Program-made: the position numbers and the translations under genes
Notes under the pieces: generated by a model
What the model saw: only the letters and a program-made list of their open reading frames with translations
Database searches by the model: none
Told to the model about the DNA's origin: nothing
From: an uncultured Collinsella sp.
Lineage (GTDB): Bacteria; Actinomycetota; Coriobacteriia; Coriobacteriales; Coriobacteriaceae
Length of the DNA stretch: 7,262 bases
Assembly (NCBI GenBank): GCA_937958315.1
Contig: CALFGH010000045.1
Location: forward strand, 1-7,262
Reading direction: 5' to 3'
Shown here: positions 5,609 through 7,262 of the stretch, piece after piece
Layout of the letters: each line of letters begins with the position of its first letter
How positions within the stretch are numbered: position 1 is the stretch's first letter

Positions 5609-5650
5609 GAGCCGGATCCGCGTGCATGAGGCACCGGACCCGGCTCTTTT
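5609..5650 (+). terminator. Strong intrinsic terminator of yebC
   Basis: GAGCCGG (5609-5615) pairs with CCGGCTC (5640-5646). After one A/C mismatch, TCCG (5617-5620) pairs with CGGA (5635-5638), and GTGC (5622-5625) with GCAC (5631-5634) closes a five-base loop ATGAG. TTTT follows at 5647-5650. This is a long GC-rich stem plus T-run, 69 bases after the yebC stop. Confidence 0.88.
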
Positions 5651-5655
5651 ATAAT
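5650..5655 (+). promoter_or_regulatory. Consensus -10 box for the AmaP-DUF2273-Asp23 operon
   Basis: TATAAT is a perfect -10 hexamer whose first T is the last T of the yebC terminator run. Transcription would start near 5662, giving a leader of about 44 bases before the ATG at 5706. The -35 region falls inside the terminator hairpin and is poor (at best three of six matches), so the promoter may be weak, activator-dependent or read by an alternative sigma factor. Confidence 0.5.
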
Positions 5656-5705
5656 GATGCGAATCGTTTTGCATTCTGTGGATCGAGATTTGAAGGGAGC
5701 GCTGT

Positions 5706-6251
5706 ATGCGCGTGCTCAAACGAGCCCTGGCGATCGTGTATCTTGCCTCCGCCGTCGTGGCGCTGGGTACGTTAGTCTGCCAGTTTTGGGGGCCATATAC
5801 CTATCGCTTTATGCTGCTGATGCGCGATCCGCTGCCTCGCATCGTTGTTACGGCGTGCGGCGGTGTCGTGGCGCTCGGCGTGCTCGTGGGTTTCTTCCGC
5901 CTGATGTTTGCTCGTCGCGAGCCGTCCTGCGTGCATTCGGCGGGGGAGCGCAATATCGAGGTCACGCTCGCTGCCCTCTCCTCGTGTGCCCGCACCGCGG
6001 CAGAGCGCGACGACCGAGTGATGATCGAGCATGTCGAGGCGCGCGTGCAGGGCTCCGACGAATCGCACGTCCGTTTTAAGGTTGACGCCATCGCGCTCGA
6101 CGACCGGGACGTGGCCTCCCTTGCAGCCGCGATGCAGCAACGTATCGAGGAGGCCTGCGACACTATGCTCGGCACGCCGGGCACGACTGCGCGCGTTCGT
6201 TTTTTGCCGTCCAAGACTACCGTCCAGACCGTGGAGGTTTCCGGTGAGTGA
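5706..6251 (+). CDS. amaP: AmaP-like membrane anchor protein of the Asp23 system
   Basis: A 181-residue protein with the build of AmaP, the membrane anchor that holds Asp23 at the cell envelope in Staphylococcus. It has two N-terminal transmembrane segments (about 7-28 and 46-68) joined by a short loop, then a basic FARRE turn. The cytoplasmic domain (about 80-178) resembles a degenerate Asp23 fold: ERNIEVTLAALSSCARTAAE (81-100), an HVEARV strand (109-114), an HVRFKVDAIAL strand (121-131), a helix DVASLAAAMQQRIEEACDTM (135-154), and a closing TTARVRFLPSKTTVQTVEV. ATG at 5706 follows AAGGGAG (5693-5699) by six bases. Its 3' end overlaps the next gene by eight bases, and the gene order AmaP / DUF2273 / Asp23 supports the call more than the sequence alone does. 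Confidence 0.8.
   Translation: MRVLKRALAIVYLASAVVALGTLVCQFWGPYTYRFMLLMRDPLPRIVVTACGGVVALGVLVGFFRLMFARREPSCVHSAGERNIEVTLAALSSCARTAAERDDRVMIEHVEARVQGSDESHVRFKVDAIALDDRDVASLAAAMQQRIEEACDTMLGTPGTTARVRFLPSKTTVQTVEVSGE
6233..6237 (+). promoter_or_regulatory. Ribosome-binding site inside the amaP-like gene, fixing the DUF2273 start
   Basis: GGAGG lies six bases before the GTG at 6244 and within the last codons of the preceding gene. It identifies a GTG start whose frame overlaps that gene by eight bases, a layout typical of translational coupling. The same frame is open upstream to 6031, but those codons overlap the amaP-like gene. Confidence 0.8.
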
Positions 6252-6621
6252 TACCAATCAAGACAAGACCGCCCGCACGCCGCGCCTGACTATCGATCAG
6301 AGTGCCGCGCCGGCAGGCGAGGTCGTCGATCCCAAGGTAGAGGGTACCGAGTCACATGACGCGGTCGCCGATGATTTTGATGAGGCCATGGGTCTCATCA
6401 AGGGTACGGGGGCAGCCATCTGGAGCTATGCCGTCCGTCATCCCAACACCACGCTTGGAGCCGTCGCTGGTTTTGTGCTCGCCGTGCTGGTGCTCACGCT
6501 CGGCCTGTGGGATACGCTCGTCATCGCTTTCTTTGTGCTGATCGGCGCCGTGATTGGCCAGATCCGCGACGGCGAGAACGGGATCGTCAACTTCTTCGGC
6601 CGTCTGTTTAGCGGCCGCTAG
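6244..6621 (+). CDS. DUF2273 family small membrane protein
   Basis: A 125-residue protein. Its C-terminal half is a DUF2273 domain, a small two-helix membrane unit found beside asp23 genes and thought to belong to the Asp23 envelope complex. Transmembrane segments lie at about 69-87 and 90-106, followed by the typical IRDGENGIVNFFGRLF tail (107-122) with the DGE motif at 109-111. The usual family member is only about 60 residues; this one carries an extra N-terminal region of about 55 residues that is hydrophilic and acidic (for example VADDFDEAMGLIKGTG at 41-56). GTG start at 6244 with GGAGG six bases upstream; it overlaps the amaP-like gene by eight bases, so translation is probably coupled. 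44 bases separate it from the Asp23 gene. The molecular role is not known. Confidence 0.85.
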   Translation: MSDTNQDKTARTPRLTIDQSAAPAGEVVDPKVEGTESHDAVADDFDEAMGLIKGTGAAIWSYAVRHPNTTLGAVAGFVLAVLVLTLGLWDTLVIAFFVLIGAVIGQIRDGENGIVNFFGRLFSGR

Positions 6622-6654
6622 CATGTATTCGACCGCCGCGTGTGCGGTGGGCAT

Positions 6655-6661
6655 AAGGAGG
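6655..6661 (+). promoter_or_regulatory. Near-consensus Shine-Dalgarno site of the Asp23-family gene
   Basis: AAGGAGG, a near-perfect anti-16S match, lies four bases before the ATG at 6666. It is the strongest ribosome-binding site in the cluster, fitting an abundant Asp23-type product. Confidence 0.75.
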
Positions 6662-6665
6662 AACC

Positions 6666-7187
6666 ATGGCTTTTAACACGAAGGTCGATGTGGCCGATAC
6701 CGAGCTCGAGGTAGACGAGACCGTCACCGCCGAGGCCGAGGACGTAACGCTCGAGGACGAGGCGCTCGTCGAGGCCGAACCCGCCGACGATGCGGACGAG
6801 GATGATGGGGAAGCGGACGAGTCCGAGGACTCGCTGACCTATTCCAACGGTGTGATCGAGAAGATCGTCGCCATGGCCACCCGCGAGGTACCGCACGTCC
6901 TGGGCATGAAGGGCAACCTCATGCACTTTGTGCAGGAGCAGTTTGGTGCCGAGAATCTGACCAAGGGCGTGACAGTCGAGGTCACCGATGACAACCGCGT
7001 GGTCGTTAACATTTCCGTCATTATCGAGTACGGCGCCTATGCGCCCGCGATTTTCGACGACGTCAAGGCGCGCGTGACCGAGCGTCTGGCTGCGATGACC
7101 GGCCTTGAGGTGGCAGGCGTCAACCTACGCATCGAGGATGTCATCACCCCCGAGGAGTACGAGCACCGCACCAACCAGCACGAGTAA
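6666..7187 (+). CDS. Asp23/Gls24 family envelope stress protein
   Basis: A 173-residue member of the Asp23/Gls24 family, abundant cytoplasmic proteins that gather at the membrane through AmaP and are linked to alkaline and envelope stress. The conserved domain runs from about 58 to 165: TYSNGVIEKIVAMATREVPHV (58-78), VLGMKGN (78-84), ENLTKGVTVEV (96-106), VVVNISVIIEYG (112-123), a long helix DDVKARVTERLAAMTG (131-146) and LEVAGVNLRIEDV (147-159). All match the family pattern. Residues 7-65 are unusual: 26 Asp or Glu and not one Lys or Arg, giving a highly acidic, probably disordered tail before the domain. ATG at 6666 follows AAGGAGG. It is the last gene of the cluster in the window. The stop at 7185-7187 is overlapped by repeat copy B, which may terminate the operon. 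In many Firmicutes nusB lies nearby; the window ends too soon to tell. Confidence 0.94.
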   Translation: MAFNTKVDVADTELEVDETVTAEAEDVTLEDEALVEAEPADDADEDDGEADESEDSLTYSNGVIEKIVAMATREVPHVLGMKGNLMHFVQEQFGAENLTKGVTVEVTDDNRVVVNISVIIEYGAYAPAIFDDVKARVTERLAAMTGLEVAGVNLRIEDVITPEEYEHRTNQHE

Positions 7188-7236
7188 CCTACCAAAAAGG
7201 GATGTTTATTTTAGCAGGTTTTATCTGCGAAAACGT
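7186..7236 (+). repeat. Dispersed palindromic repeat, copy B (possible operon terminator)
   Basis: This block starts on the stop codon of the Asp23-family gene and matches copy A (2304-2356, opposite strand) in 46 of 53 columns. Its hairpin is weaker: AACCT (7186-7190) pairs with AGGTT (7216-7220), and AAAA (7194-7197) with TTTT (7209-7212). Two G-to-A changes, at 7191 and 7213, break pairs that are intact in copy A. TTATCT follows the stem, so it could still serve as a terminator for the operon. After it, 7241-7250 is the palindrome CGGCCGGCCG; no gene start is supportable in the last 25 bases. Confidence 0.75.
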
Positions 7237-7262
7237 CAAACGGCCGGCCGCACGGATGTATG

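Noticed and set aside
4706..5719. A 337-codon - strand open frame opposite yebC
   Set aside because: It is Gly/Leu/Val/Asp-rich shadow sequence over a clearly recognised gene and runs through the yebC terminator.
5654..6079. A 141-codon + strand frame starting in the leader of the amaP-like gene
   Set aside because: It is the out-of-frame shadow of the amaP-like gene, Arg/Ala-rich, and begins next to the -10 box where transcription has not yet started.
6031..6243. Longer N terminus for the DUF2273 protein, starting at 6031
   Set aside because: It lies wholly within the amaP-like gene in another frame, is Arg/Pro-rich, and the GTG at 6244 has an ideal ribosome-binding site.
1..7262. CRISPR array, tRNA, rRNA, phage or insertion-sequence genes
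   Set aside because: No spaced direct repeats, cloverleaf, transposase or integrase motif was seen; the repeats found are isolated hairpins.

Overview
The window reads as chromosomal core DNA of a GC-rich actinomycete of the Coriobacteriia type. A Collinsella-like gut organism is my best guess. This is inferred from the gene families, the strong GGAGG ribosome-binding sites, heavy C/G-ending codon use, and the AmaP / DUF2273 / Asp23 trio together with a DUF6020-like membrane protein. No sequence search was possible, so the genus is not proven. All nine genes I support lie on the + strand.

Layout: (1) bases 1-236 hold the 3' end of a type III pantothenate kinase gene (coaX). (2) 320-844 encodes a dCMP deaminase-family protein. 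(3) 1022-1300 encodes a stand-alone NifU C-terminal-domain (Nfu-type) Fe-S scaffold. (4) 1410-2231 is lgt, the lipoprotein diacylglyceryl transferase. (5) 2378-4561 encodes a 727-residue multi-pass membrane protein resembling the DUF6020 family, of unknown function. (6) 4733-5539 encodes a YebC/PmpR/TACO1 protein with codon use typical of high expression. (7) 5706-7187 is a tight three-gene cluster for an AmaP-like membrane anchor, a DUF2273 membrane protein and an Asp23/Gls24 protein. This cluster is the alkaline-shock/envelope-stress module known from Gram-positive bacteria.

The short gaps carry hairpins. Terminator-like ones follow the nfu-like gene, lgt and yebC. The yebC terminator's T-run contributes the first base of a consensus TATAAT that probably starts the AmaP-Asp23 operon. 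The most interesting layer is a set of dispersed hairpin elements built around a GGG(A/T)CAGG core. One pair of about 53 bp copies sits in opposite orientation at 2304-2356 and 7186-7236 (46 of 53 aligned columns identical). A second pair shares a 19-base core at 2252-2270 and 4579-4597. Together they bracket the DUF6020-like gene. They look like an interspersed repeat family, possibly REP-like, that supplies terminators.

Most genes do housekeeping work: CoA synthesis, pyrimidine salvage, Fe-S assembly, lipoprotein maturation and translation support. I found no CRISPR array, RNA gene, transposase or phage gene. Apart from the repeat family and the uncharacterised membrane protein, I see no convincing undescribed system.
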